The notes beneath the pieces were generated by a model that was not told the origin of the DNA, ran no database searches, and saw only the letters and a list, made by a program, of their open reading frames with translations. Positions 24,801 to 37,022 of a stretch of DNA of 64,000 bases are shown here, piece after piece (positions within the stretch are counted from its first letter, which is position 1; every line of letters begins with the position of its first letter). The position numbers and the translations under genes are program-made. The stretch spans positions 44,583,676 to 44,647,675 of the forward strand of contig CM049311.1 in assembly GCA_026874595.1 (NCBI GenBank), in the 5' to 3' direction. The stretch comes from Sipunculus nudus. Taxonomy: Eukaryota; Annelida; Sipuncula; Golfingiida; Sipunculidae.

Positions 24801-26540
24801 TTGTTAAGGAAGTAAATATATTTCTTGATTTTTTACAAAGTGCATTATGTTTGGGCCAATAACTTAAAACAATTACGCAATACTGACATCATTCTGGCAT
24901 GTGCATAGAGAATGAAAAATATGTATATTATTTATGATTAAATTCAGATCAGTGGTTTTGATATTAGGCAGTCTTGAAGTGTAACAATGGGTTTTTTATA
25001 GAAAAATGAAGTTTTTTATTAATATCTTGAAGCTATTAAGTCCTAGTGACCAAATTCTTGGCATGGTAGGGGATTTTGAAGACATCTAACTGTATGCCAA
25101 ATTTAAGGAACTAAGAGCTGAAGCTGGGGAGCTGAGCTCTTGCAAACTGCATAACACTAGCTTGATGTAAACAATATGTTACATGGTGTTTGAAAACTTG
25201 AATAAAATCTACAGTTTTTTATCAACTGGTTTCAAATTTTTGGTGTTAACAGTTGAAAAGCTAATAAAAACACACTGTGAATATTAAATCCACAGTACTC
25301 ATAGGAAAAAAACGTGCTATGGTCAAAGTTGGGCAAAATTTAAGGAACCAATTTTTTATTTTTATTAATATTTTTAAAAAATTTAAAAGATTTTCATCTA
25401 ATTTTGGGTATACAATTTAATTTTGATTAATTAAAGTTATATTACTGGAAAAAAGGTCCATAGCTTTAACATGTTTTGTGTTAAGTGATCAAATATCTTT
25501 CCTGATTTTTTACAAAATGCATTATGTTTGGGTCCATAACTTTTTAAAATTATATAATACAGACATAATTTCTTGAATGTACATAGGAACTATATAGAGG
25601 AATATTTATGGTAAATATGAGGAAAAACAGATGAGTGGTTTTGATATTAGGCAGTCCTGAAGTGTGAAAATTGGTTTTTAATAAAAAAATTGAGGTTTTT
25701 CCTTCATTTCTCAAAGGAACGAAGTCGAAAAGACCCAGTTTTCGGCTTGGTAGGAGATCTTGGGGACATCTAACATTATGCCGAATTTTGGATTCCTAGG
25801 TCTTACGGTTTCAAAACGTGCCACATCTACGGACGGACGGAATGACAGACGGACGGAGGACGGACAATGGACCACGACTATACCTCAGATGACTTATAGT
25901 CAGCTGAGATAAAAAAACGTGCTATGGTCAAAGTTGGGCAAAATTTAAGGTACCAATTTTTTATTTTTGTTAATATTTTAAAAAATTTAAAATATTTTGA
26001 TCTTATTTTGGGTATACAATTTAATTTTGATAAAATAAAGTTATATTAATGGAAAAAAGTCCATAGCTTTAACATGTTTTGTGTTAAGTGATCAAATATC
26101 TTTCCTGATTTTTTCCAAAATGCATTTTGTTTGGGTCCATAACTTCTTTAAATTATATAATACAGACATAATTTCTGGCATGTACATAGGAACTATATAG
26201 AGGAATATTTATGGTAAATATGAGGAAAAACAGATGAATGGTTTCAATATTAGGCAGTCCTGAAGTGTGAAAATAGGTTTTTAATAAAAAATTGAGGTTT
26301 TTCCTTAATTTCTCAAAGGAACGAAGTCGCAAAGACCCAGTTTTCGGCTTGGTAGGAGATCTGTGGGACATCTAACATTATGCCGAATTTTGGATTCCTA
26401 GGTCTTACGGTTTCAAAACGCGCCACATCTACGGACGGACGGACGGACGGAAAGACGGACGGACTGACGGCAAGACGGACGGACGACAGACAATGGACCA
26501 CGACTAAAGCTCAGATGACTTATAGTCAGCTGAGCTAAAA
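21854..26540 (+). mobile_element. A-family element, copy A4, with nested transposon and duplications
   Basis: 5' signature 21854-21885; the 77-codon frame is lost by deletion. A ~99-bp tandem duplication lies at about 21970-22165. The element is interrupted by the TIR transposon at 23118-24521. The last ~606-bp unit is duplicated in tandem, giving two 3' ends (25917 and 26540), each preceded by a GACG-rich tract. Perfect 22-bp palindrome at 22274-22295. Confidence 0.75.
23118..24521 (+). mobile_element. TIR DNA transposon, copy 2 (both ends present)
   Basis: The ends are perfect 25-bp inverted repeats (CCGTAAAATCTCCACTTAAA then ACCGC), each bordered by TA. Against other A copies ('aaacattaataaaagc') the insertion splits the TTAATA site, with four extra bases CCTA on the right. 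It is about 1.4 kb with frames at 23403-23747 and 23866-24111 but no recognisable DDE motif, so probably non-autonomous. GC and CpG content exceed that of the host A element. Confidence 0.8.
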
Positions 26541-27516
26541 AAAAGTCTCATTCCAAATTATATTGTTATTTAGTTAAGTAATATAGTAATAAATGTCACT
26601 AAGATGTAATAGATGAGGAACTGTGGTGATAGTAAATTAGTAATAGCAATAGCAATATAATAACAGTGAAACTAACAGTAATATTTATAGAACAATAAAC
26701 CATACCAAACTTCCACAAAAGATTGGTATCTATCTTCGTTATTATCATTCTGTACTTCTAAAGTGAATATTCTTTTTTTATGATATGTATACAGCTGAAA
26801 TATAACTAATGTCCCAGGTCCACAGATGAAAGGACTAGGTGGTTGGGGGGGGGGGGGGGGTTGAGGATGTAGAATGGTGGGAGTAACAACATGTCTGTAT
26901 TATTATAGTGTGTATACATAGGATTTTCACTTAATCCAACAATGCTTACAAGATAAAAAAGTTCCTTCATATTTATTTAAAATATGAAAAACTTAAAAAA
27001 GTTTACTTAAAAACGGACAGACAGACTGGTAGACAAACAAAGCTGAAGAAATATTAAGTTTCAATTACTTCTTAATATATTTATTATATCCAATTTTTTT
27101 TTAATGTTTAACATCTGCAATAATACACAACTGAATATATAATTTGCTTTCAAATTTCAGACTTAAATAGCTTAATTCCAAACACATACAGCACATGAAA
27201 GTTATTTCAACAGTGCTTATAGGAAAAATTTCATATATTTAATGATAACAGAGAGATGGTGGACAGAGCTGATCACTATGTTTTATTCTCTTAAGGCAAG
27301 AATATGTTTCAATAAGATCTTAATTTTTTCTAATCCTATAATTTTTTAATCAAATAAATTTTACACATTTGCAATAAAAACTAATGTCCCAGAGGACAGG
27401 AATTAATGGCAAGGGGGGGGGGGGGAGATGGTGGGATTAACAACACTTCTGCAATTATATACAGGGCAAACAAAGCCTGATCTCCAATTCTGCCGAGGCA
27501 GGAAACACATTAAAAG
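26541..27516. repeat. Old AT-rich repeats with G-runs
   Basis: Two diverged segments share 'gtccca...gaca/g' - G-run - 'gatggtggga/ttaacaac' with 36310-36520. G-runs at 26845-26860 and 27413-27425. No gene seen. Confidence 0.45.
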
Positions 27517-28344
27517 ACTAGATGTGTCTGAACGACACGAATGCCCCCGCCTTGGGCAAATTAGAAACATTTGTAAAATTTGGAAAATTTTTTAAGTTCA
27601 GGAGGTGTCGTATGGTCAAAAGTAGGTCAACAAGGGCAAAATGCAAACTCGATCTGTAACGGGTCATTATCAAGCAACACACCAAAAATCATGCCAGTAT
27701 ATGCAGGCATTGTGAAAAAAAATCCATACATGTGCATTTTCCATAAAAATTTCGGTCTTTCATGAAATTTTCTATGTTTAGGAGCCGTAAAACAATCAAA
27801 AGTAGGTCAACCGGGATGAAATGCAAACTCGATCTGTATCTGTCATTATCTGCCCACACAAAAAAAATCAGGGTGGTATCTGCAGGCATAAGTCAGTACA
27901 TATGCATTTGTTATGAAAATTTATATTTTTCATGAAACTTTCTATGTTCAGCAGCAGTCAAATGGTCAAAAGTAGGTCAACTGAGACAAAACAAGAACTC
28001 GATCTGTAACTGGTCTATATCTGCTCACACACCAAAAATCAGGCCAATATCTGCAGGCATTGCGAAAAAAAGTCCGTACATGTGTATCTGTCATGAATAT
28101 TTCTATTTTTCATGAAATTTTCTAAGTTTAGGAGCCATAAAACGGTCAAAAGTAGGTCAACTGGGATGAAACACGAACTCGATCTGTAACTGGTCTATAT
28201 CTGCCAACACACCAAAAATCAGGCCAATATCTGCAGGCATTGCGAAAAAAAGTCCGTACAACTGTTTGATTTCGGAATGACGGAAGGACGGAATGACGGA
28301 CATGGGTAAAACTATATGCCCCGGCCACTTTGTGGCGGGGGCAT
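27517..28344 (+). mobile_element. F-family element, complete (~0.83 kb)
   Basis: The 5' end is ACTAGAT, hairpin GTGTC-TGAAC-GACAC (27524-27538), then arm ATGCCCCCGCC (27541-27551). The 3' end is a hairpin with left arm ATGCCCCGGCCAC, loop TTT and right arm GTGGCGGGGGCAT (ending 28344), then AAAAAA. The outer arm exactly matches the 5' arm over 11 bp. The core has four tandem ~170-180-bp units, each with 'gtcaaaagtaggtcaac' and 'actcgatctgta'. A GACGGAA-rich tract lies at 28277-28300. Confidence 0.8.
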
Positions 28345-28457
28345 AAAAAACATGGCATCTTCTCTATTACACCCTGAATTACTTTTTCAAGGAAAGTTTT
28401 TGTATATTGGAGTGGAAATAGCATTACAATTAAGGAGATACAGTGAAAACAATAACA
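28345..28457 (+). repeat. G repeat, left part (split by E)
   Basis: 'catggcatcttctctattac' to 'gtgaaaacaataac'. It continues at 32760 after the nested E element. Confidence 0.7.
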
Positions 28458-31400
28458 CCTAGAATATGGGAAGTCGACAAGCGACTACGTGTATCTGCCG
28501 AAATCAGAGTGGGACGGGTGAAGTGAGGCATTGATTGAGTGGCCTGGGGAAATAGAGCGAGGTGTGTTGCATGTTAGCATGGATTTCTGCAGCTGAAATG
28601 TGAAAGCTGTCCAAGTTGTATACATATGCAAAATTTTAGGCAGATATGTCAAACCACTACTTGTTATGAGTGATTTTATTCAACAGCAGACAAACAGGAT
28701 GCTGTGCAGAAATAGTGGCAGGTGGCGCCACCAATCTTGTGTATGATTAAGAGCCATGTGAGATCTATACACATGCAAAATTTCAGGGTGATATGTCAAA
28801 CCAGTCCTGAGTTATAAGCCTGAATGTCTGCAGCATCAACATAAATGTAGGTGGTGCCACCTGCCACAAAATCGAGAAGGCTATCCAAGATGTATAAACA
28901 TGCAAAGTTTTAGGCAGATCAGTCAAACCACTACTGAGATATGAGTGATTTTAGCCCACTGCAGACAAACAGACGGATGCTGTGCAAAAATGGTTGCAGG
29001 TGGCTCCTCCAGTTTTGTGTATAATAAAGAGCTATGTGAGATCTATACACATGCAAAATTTCAGGAGGATACAGCAAACCAGTCCTGCATGATATATAAG
29101 CCTGGAAGTCTGCAGCGTAAACATAAATGTAGGTGGTGTCATCTGCCACAAAATCCAGAAAGCTATCCAAGATGTATATACCTGCAAAATTTTAAGCAGA
29201 TATGTCAAACCACTGCTGAGATATGATTGATTTTATCCCTCGGCAGACAAACAGACGGACGCTGTGCAAAAATGGTTGCAGGAGGCGCCACCAGTTTTGC
29301 ATATGATAAAGAGCTATGTGAGATCTACACAAATGCAAAATTTTGGCCCAATCGATCAAACAGTTCCCGAGATATGAGCTTGGATGTCTGCAGCGTAAAC
29401 ATGAATGTAGGTGGCGCCACCTGTCACAAAATCGAGAAAGCTATCCAGGATGTATAAACCTGCAAAATTTTAGGTGGATCGGTCAAACCACTGCCGAGAT
29501 ATGAGTGATTTTATCCCAAGGCAGATGAACAGATGGATGTTGTGCAAAAATGGTTGCAGGTGGAGCCACCAGTTTTGTGTATGATGAAGAGCTATGAGAG
29601 ATCTATACACATGCAAAATTTTGGCCCAATAGGTCAGAGAGTTCCCCAGATAGGAGCTTGGATGTCTGTAGTGTAAACATGAACGTAGGTGGCGCAACCT
29701 GTCATAAAATCAAGAAAGCTATCTAGGATGTATACACATGCAAAATTTCAGGTGGGTAAGTCAAACCAATGCAGAGATATGAGTGATTTTATCCCAAGGC
29801 AGATGAACAGATGGATGCAGTTCAACAAGGGACCTATGGGTCACGACGCTCAGCTGTTATATATGATAAAAAAATATTTTTTAGAAATGAGGCACATGCT
29901 GGTTTTGTGTAGTAATAAATATAAGATGTATTATGAGTTGTATGTATGATTTTGATAGTATCTTTGGAGACAGGGAAGAGGATTGATTTCATTTATTTTA
30001 TTAACAAATGGAGTGCTATTGTCACACAGATTTTGACTTGGCCATATAACTTATAAGCAGAACATATAATATAAGAGTTTAACTATTTATTAAAAAAATT
30101 ACAAATATTGTCCCAAATATAATTTTTATTAAAAATAATAAGAGAATCATATGATTTTTTAAAATGAAATATAACTGATATGATTATTAAAATAATATTA
30201 AAGAATATATTCATGAATGCATTCATGAATACATTTTGAAAGTATTTGCACGAGTATTCATATACTTTCATTTTTACCTGAATTCCCATTCTTTATGCAA
30301 GAAATTTTATAATGGAGTACATAATCATATTCATATTTAAATACAATTACAAAGTATTTGCACCATGTCTGGTATTTATTCAGTTTTCACCAAACAATGA
30401 TTTTGAGAATCCAGAATATACAAAATTCACACATTTAAATAATGATCATAAGTACCTGGTTTTATGGCTTTTATTTATATTAAAAAATAACTGTAAAAAA
30501 TTCATTTTGGACTAATTTCACATCAATGTACACACTAGACACAGTAGGAATCTAGATTAATATTATCAACTGCATCTTTGTCTATCATTAATTTCCTTCA
30601 TATAATCCCTAATGATTAGTAATGAATAATATGATTTACTTCTTTATCATTAAAAATGAACTGAAAAATGCCATAGGTGACTGCATGGTGTTATTTGGAA
30701 TATGTGACATTCTACCCATCGATACAAGATTCTTATATCATCAGTAACTGCAAGTTAATTTCCTGTTATTATAAACTAACAAATTCCTTTTCTATTTTTC
30801 TTTAATTTGTTATTAAAAACCAAGAAAAATTTATTAATTTATTGTTTATTGTTATGTTGTTGGTTAAAACTACTAGATGAGTTGGGTTGGACACCTGGAT
30901 CAACTGTGGCTGGCCATAAGCTGCCTGGATTCTCGCCTCAAGCGTGCATAATTTGATGAAAGGTCAACAAGGTCAACATACAGGTGACTCAAGAGGGGCT
31001 GGAGAGAGCCAAAGTCTGACAGGGTCTCATAAAAAACATTAATAAAAGCTACAATATTTGGCCAATTTCTTTCAGCTTTCTAAACTAAAAAGCTGAAATC
31101 CTTATGTGTGCATGATATGAAAATTATATCAACAGTGCTCTCAGGAAACAAACGTGCCATGGTCACAGTTGGGCAAAATTTAAGGTACTAATTTTATATT
31201 TATACTAATAAATTATAAAATTTGAAAAATTCAGAACTAATTTTGGGTATTCAATTGAATCTTGATTAAATAATGTTACATCCCTGACAATAAAATCTCT
31301 AGCTTCAGCAATGCCCTTGTTAAGGGAGTAAATATATTTCTTGATTTTTTACAAAGTGCATTATGTTTGGGCCCATAACCTAAAAAAAATACACAATACT

Positions 31401-32759
31401 GACATCATTTCTGGCATGTGCATAGCGAATGTATAGAAAAATATGTATATTATATAAGATCAAAGTCAGATCAGTGGTTTTGATATTAGGCAGTCTTAAA
31501 GTGTAACAATGAGTTTTTAATGGAAAAATGAAGTTTTTCATTGATATCTCGAAGGAATTAAGTCCTAGTGACCAAATTCTTGGCATGGTAGGGGATTTTG
31601 GAGAAATCTAACTGTATGCCAAATTTAAGGAACTTAGAGCTGAAGCTCGGGAGCTGAGCTCTAGCAAACTGCATAACACTAGCAATATGTGACATAGTGC
31701 TTGAAAACTTGAATAAAATCTACAGTTTTTGATCAACTGGTTTCAAATTTTTGGTGTTAACAGTTGAAATGGTAACAAAAACATGCTGTGAAAATTAAAT
31801 CCACAGCAGTTACAGCAAAAAAACGTGCCATGGTCAAATTTGGGCAAAATTTAAGGTACCAATTTTTTATTTTTGCTAATATTTTAAAAAATTTAAAAGA
31901 TAATGATCTAATTTTGGGTATACAATTTAATTTTGATTAATAAAAGTAATATTACTGGAAAAAAAGTGCTTAGCTTTAACAAGTTTTGTGTTAAAAGATA
32001 AAATTTCTTTCCTGATTATTTACAAAATGCATTATGTTTGGGCCCATAACTTTCTTAAATTATATAATACAGACCTAATTTCTGGCATGTACATAGGAAT
32101 TATATAGAGGATTATTTATGGGAAATATGAGGAAAAACAGATGAGTGGTTTTGATATTAGGCAGTCCTGAAGTGTGAAAATAGGTTTTTAATAAAAAATT
32201 GAGGTTTTTCCTTAATTTCTCAAAGGAATGAAGTCGCAAAGAATCAGTTTTCGGCTTGGTAGGAGTTCTTGGGGACATCTAACATTATGCTGAATTTTGG
32301 ATTCCTAGGTCTTACGGTTTCAAAACGTGCCACATCTACGGACGGACGGACGGACGGACGGACGGACGACGGACAATGGATCACGACTATAGCTCAGATG
32401 ACTTATAGTCAGCTGAGCTAAAAATGGTTGCAGGTGGCGCCACCATTTTTAGTGTATGTTATAAAGCTATCCAAGGGCTACATTTGTGTAAAATTTTTAG
32501 CCAGATCGGTCAAATGAGTCCAAAGATATGGGAGTTTATGTGTGAACACAGATGCACAAATGGAAGCAGAGCATAGAGGAAAGGTCTGAGGTCAAAACAA
32601 AATCAAGGCGCAGCAGTTCACAAGTGACCCGATCATAATCTCGGGTTTCATAAAATTCTGCCCAGCGGTTACGGAGGAGTTCTCCGGAAACCTAAGTGTC
32701 GGCGGCCTCGGCGTCAGACTGAAAACATAGTATCCGCAAAACTCTGTTTTGGCGGATAC
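28458..32759 (+). mobile_element. E-family element containing nested A5
   Basis: 5' CCTAGAATATGGG, hairpin AGTCG-ACAAG-CGACT (28472-28486), arm GTATCTGCCGAAA (28491-28503). 3' hairpin: left arm GTATCCGCAAAAC, loop TCT, right arm GTTTTGGCGGATAC (32730-32759). The core is a ~281-bp tandem array (about four units, 28690-29820) carrying the palindrome GGTGGCGCCACC or variants twice per unit. Copy A5 is inserted at 29824. No coding capacity recognised. Confidence 0.75.
29824..32425 (+). mobile_element. A-family element, copy A5 (complete, nested in E)
   Basis: 5' signature 29824-29855; the 77-codon frame is truncated by a deletion near 29940. 22-bp palindrome at 30209-30230, two ~700-bp units, GACG tract 32339-32372, and terminal hairpin ending CAGCTGAGCT. 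The E flanks give its exact boundaries: '...gcagttcaa' | element | 'aaaatggttgcagg'. Confidence 0.85.
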
Positions 32760-32966
32760 AATTACTGCATAACACTTGGTGGGTTGGGTTTAACAGGGGG
32801 GGGGGATCAGGGTGGTGAAATGAGGATAACTGTACACCTGTCACAGCAGGGGATCTCCCCCAGTAATTGTAACAAATCAGAAACCCTGGCATAGCTGACT
32901 TCCAGTGACCTGGAGTGGGACCCTGCATCTGGACCAAGGAAATGACTAAAATAGATCCTCAAGAAA
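32760..32966 (+). repeat. G repeat, right part
   Basis: Continues the G repeat from 'aattactgcataacacttgg' and carries a short G-run (about 32796-32805). Confidence 0.7.
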
Positions 32967-34543
32967 ACTAGGGACCCATGGGTCTCGAAGCTCAGCTGCA
33001 TTTGTCTATAAGGATATATTTTTATGAGGTTTTCCAAAATATTGGTCCTGTGATCAGTTTGAAGCCAAACTGTCTACCTAAACTGGAGTTATCATCCATA
33101 AACTAATTTGTGAATGGATCGGCCCTGTGACCCTTACCTTTGACCTTGTGACCCCAAAATTAAAAGGAAACTTCCCCTATTGGCAGGTGCACCACATGTT
33201 GATGATGGAAGGATTGAGATGAAAAGTTTGGCTTAAAATGTATCCATAATCTCTCTAATGTAGTGGGTCCTGTGACCTTGACCTTTGATCTCATGACCCC
33301 TGAATCAACAGTTCTTACTTTAGTGGTGGGCCATATATAAGACAAGTCTGAAACCAACATTTCAAACTAAACTGGTGTTATCATCTGGAAATTTAATATG
33401 TGGATTGATGGCCCCAAAGACCTTGACCTTGTGACCCCAAAATCCATAAGTTACTTCCACTATTGGTAGGTGAGCAACATCTGGAAGATAGAATGTTTGG
33501 GACAGAAAGTTTGGCTAAAAATACATCAACAATCTTTTTAAAGAAGTTGGTCCTGTGACCTTGACATTTGGCCTTATGACCCAAAAATCAAAAGGGTTCT
33601 TACATTATTGGTGGGTCATATATAAGTCAAAATTGAAACCAATATGTCAATCTGAAGTGGAGTTATCATCCAGAAACAAATATGTGGACAGATGGGCCCG
33701 TGTGACGATGACCTTTGACCTTGTGATCCCCAAATCAATCAGTTTCTTCCCCTATTGGCAGCTCAGCTATATGTGCAAGATTGAAGGTTTTGGATGAAAA
33801 GTTTGGCTTAAAATGCATCCATAATCTTTTTGAATAAGTGGGTACTGTGACCTTGAACTTTGACCTCATGACCCCAAAATTGAACAGAATCTTCCCTTAC
33901 TGGCAGGTTAGCAATATCTTGAAGATGGAAGGTTTGGGATGAAAAGTTTGGCTAAAAACACATCAACAATCTTTTTAAAGTTGGTCCTGTGACCTTGACC
34001 TTTGGCCTTATGACCCAAAAATCAAAAGGGTCATATATAAGTTAAGTTTGAAACCAATATGTAAAGCTAAACTGGAGTTAACATCTGGAAACTAATTTGT
34101 GAACAGATGGCCCCTGAGACCTTGAACTTTGACCATGTGACCCCAAATTATTTATGCTCTCCCCATACTAGCAAGTCAGCTAAATGTGCACAATGGAAAG
34201 TTTGGGATTAAAAGCTTGGCATAAAATGCAGCCATAATTTTTTAAAAAAAGTGAGTCCTGTGACCTTGACCTTTGACCGAAAAATCATATAGGTTCTTGC
34301 TTTAGAGGTGGGCCATGTGTAAGTCAAGTCTGAAATCCATGTGTCAATACAACCTGGAGTTATCATCAGGAAACAAATTTGTGTGGATGGACGGATGGAC
34401 AGACAGACAAACAGACAGACAGGGTGATAACTATATGGCATCCACTTGTGATCAATAAACACACCAGGTTTTGGGACACTAGATGTACTAGATGTAATTA
34501 CAGCTAAGAAACTGACATGATTGTTGTCATTTTATGGTAAAAA
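32967..34543 (+). mobile_element. A-family 5' end with old ~144-bp array
   Basis: Palindrome GACCCATGGGTC at 32973-32984 then GCTCAGCTG. From about 33050 to 34380 there is a tandem array of about nine ~143-bp units, each with a diverged 'gtgaccttgacctttgacc' block, ending in a GGACGGACAGACAGACAAAC tract (34387-34420). It is an older relative of the array in the C element at 57837. Confidence 0.7.
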
Positions 34544-35500
34544 ACAAGGGACCCATGGGTCACACTGCTCAGCTGAATTTTGGAAAATATTAGCAAATAC
34601 AAAATATTCTTATTTCTTTTGGTTTATGTATATTAGCATTTCAAAAGCAAAGAGAAAATGGAGCTGCTAAAATTAAAATCTGTAGATTATAGAATAATTG
34701 ACATAAGCTATAATATATGCACTGTGTAATAAACTTGTGGCCTGAAACCATTTTATGACGCACCAAGGAAAAAATGGGCCAACAGTAAGTGTTATATGAA
34801 AGTCACATTTCATAAACAAAGAATGTATGAAGCAATTAAGTTTTCAATAGTTAAATATATGGCCATAGGATTTAAAAATTATTCCCACAAAGTTTGACCA
34901 ATATTTCTGATTTTAAAACTAAGTTTAATAGTATTATTCACACCTAGGCCCAGCCAACTTTAAGAGAGACTAATGCTACAAAGTATTTATATCTTCTTAA
35001 ATCTAGTCAATTAGCACTTACGTTAGATCATAATATTTTATCACATTTGCATGTAAGAATTCAATTCCTGAACATTTTTATCTTAAAAAAATTAAAATAG
35101 TCCAAGAGAGGGACAGAGAGAGAGAGAGAGATAGAGAGAGACTCCCTGTGGTATTAACTGCAGACAGCCTGAATAAGCTCAACAAAGAGAGAGGGCTTGC
35201 AGGAGTGATGGGATTACATAACAACACCCTGGGCACAGAGAGCTATACTGAATGACCTACAGTGACCCCTAAGTGGGCTGCTTGGCAATGTAAGGAAATA
35301 CAACAAGAGCCTCCACAAAAAATCAATAACTAGCCTAATTTTTTAGCTTTTATTTTAAAATTTGAGATTTTAACAGATTAAATCCTTGTGTTTACATGCT
35401 GTGAATATAAAATCCACAGTACATACTGGAAAAAAACGTGCCGTGGCCAAAGTTGGGCAAATTTAAGGTACTGATTTTATATTTATGCTAATAACTTGAA
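34544..35500 (+). mobile_element. A-family 5' end, subtype II
   Basis: ACAAGGGACCCATGGGTCAC then GCTCAGCTGA, with the subtype II body and a short GA-rich tract (35105-35142). It passes into A internal-unit words near 35290 and is cut by the next 5' end at 35501. Confidence 0.7.
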
Positions 35501-36859
35501 ACAAGGGACCCATGGGTCACGGCGCTCAGCTGATCATGATTGGACTATAAATGTATCACCATTCTTATACTATATTGAGTAGAAAAAGCTTATGAATATC
35601 ATGGTCATGTTGGGCTTTTATAAAGGAATATAATGTAATATGTGAGTAAATGATATATGAAATAATCTGACTGATGGATTAATATGGAGTAAAATATAGT
35701 GGTTTATTTTTTATTTATTAGGGAGGGGTCGAAAAAAACAATTTGTTTGAGCAAATATGAATGCAATGACAGTATACAAAGCAGTGGTATAATGAAGATA
35801 AGGCTATTTCTTGAAGGATCTATAGTGTATGGAAAACTGCAAGCTTTCAATTTGACAGATACAAGGTAATGATTAACTATGCTGATGAGGGGATTTATGA
35901 ATTTGTGACTGTATGACATGATATCTTGACAAGATCGGTCTTGACAAGGTACATTATTTTGATGACCCTCACGTCTACATATTACACAATATTGACATAA
36001 TTTCTGGCATGTACATAGGTACCTATGGACAAATGGTCAACAGTACTGAACCACCTAGAAGGTTAAAATATTAAAATATGATGAAATGTAGATAAAGTTT
36101 GAGAGGAAGAGGTAATTTGGGCCATGATTGGTTTATATGATTGAAGAAAATGTTGCAAATAATATTTGAGATCTGACCATGCCTTTCCATTGGTTACATT
36201 TTTGATAAGCTGTTGACAGTTCAACAGTTTACACATTTGTCTGATGAGATCCAATTTATTTGGTAAACCTTTTTTATCAATTTTATTATATGTATACAGT
36301 TGCCATAACGTCCCCACTCCACAGGTGCAATGACTTGATGGGGGGGGGGGGGGGGGTTGTGTTATGATTAGAGTTACAACGCCTGTAGATATTTTCTTTA
36401 ATTATTAAATTTTATGCTATAGCCATAGAACTATTGTTCACAGTGCCAAGGAGCAAAGCCTCAGTGGGATGAAGAAGGGGATGGTGAGAGTTACAACACC
36501 CTTGCATGAACATACAGGATATGAAATTTAATTCAACAGTGCTTATAAAAAAAAGTTTATTCATGAACATTAAATATTTAAAACAGGCAGAAAGATGGAG
36601 AAACAAAGCAAATCATTTTTTTTCCCATTCTACTGAGCCAATAAAAAATTAACAATATTTGCATTTATTCCTTTTTTTCATTACATAATTTTATCCAGGT
36701 TTACAAATGTTACTATAAATTTACAGTATAACATACATGTGATTGTGAATATTTCAGCTGATTAACATCTCTAAATTGCATCAACATTTATAGCTAATGT
36801 ATCTAGTTTATAGTACCTGTCAACAGAATGGGACGGAGGGAGGAAGGGAGGCAATAAGG

Positions 36860-36861
<2 letters not shown>
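35501..36861 (+). mobile_element. A-family 5' end, subtype III
   Basis: Perfect consensus ACAAGGGACCCATGGGTCAC then GGCGCTCAGCTGA. The body parallels 1062-1810. A 17-G run is at 36340-36356. No terminal hairpin. Confidence 0.65.
36340..36356 (+). repeat. Homopolymer G run (17 nt), one of about ten
   Basis: Others: 1901-1913, 7065-7077, 19546-19561, 20369-20384, 26845-26860, 27413-27425, 48614-48625 and the mixed block 51936-51976. All are G on the + strand; C-runs occur only at 40880, 42068 (C-element 5' ends) and 53360. Confidence 0.9.
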
Positions 36862-36923
<62 letters not shown>

Positions 36924-36928
36924 AAAAG

Positions 36929-36980
<52 letters not shown>

Positions 36981-37022
36981 GGACTGCCAGAGAGAGAGAG
37001 AAAAAAAGAGAGAGAGAGAGAG
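36862..37022. repeat. (GA)n microsatellite, about 160 bp, interrupted
   Basis: Near-pure GA dinucleotide with a few interruptions (AAAGAGAAAAAGCAGAG near 36918; a 17-bp non-GA break near 36980). Open frames across it (Arg-Glu or Ser-Leu repeats) are artefacts of the dinucleotide. Confidence 0.95.

Noticed and set aside
28690-29820. CRISPR-like repeat array
   Set aside because: Units are long (~281 bp), diverged throughout and eukaryotic in context; no short repeats with unique spacers.
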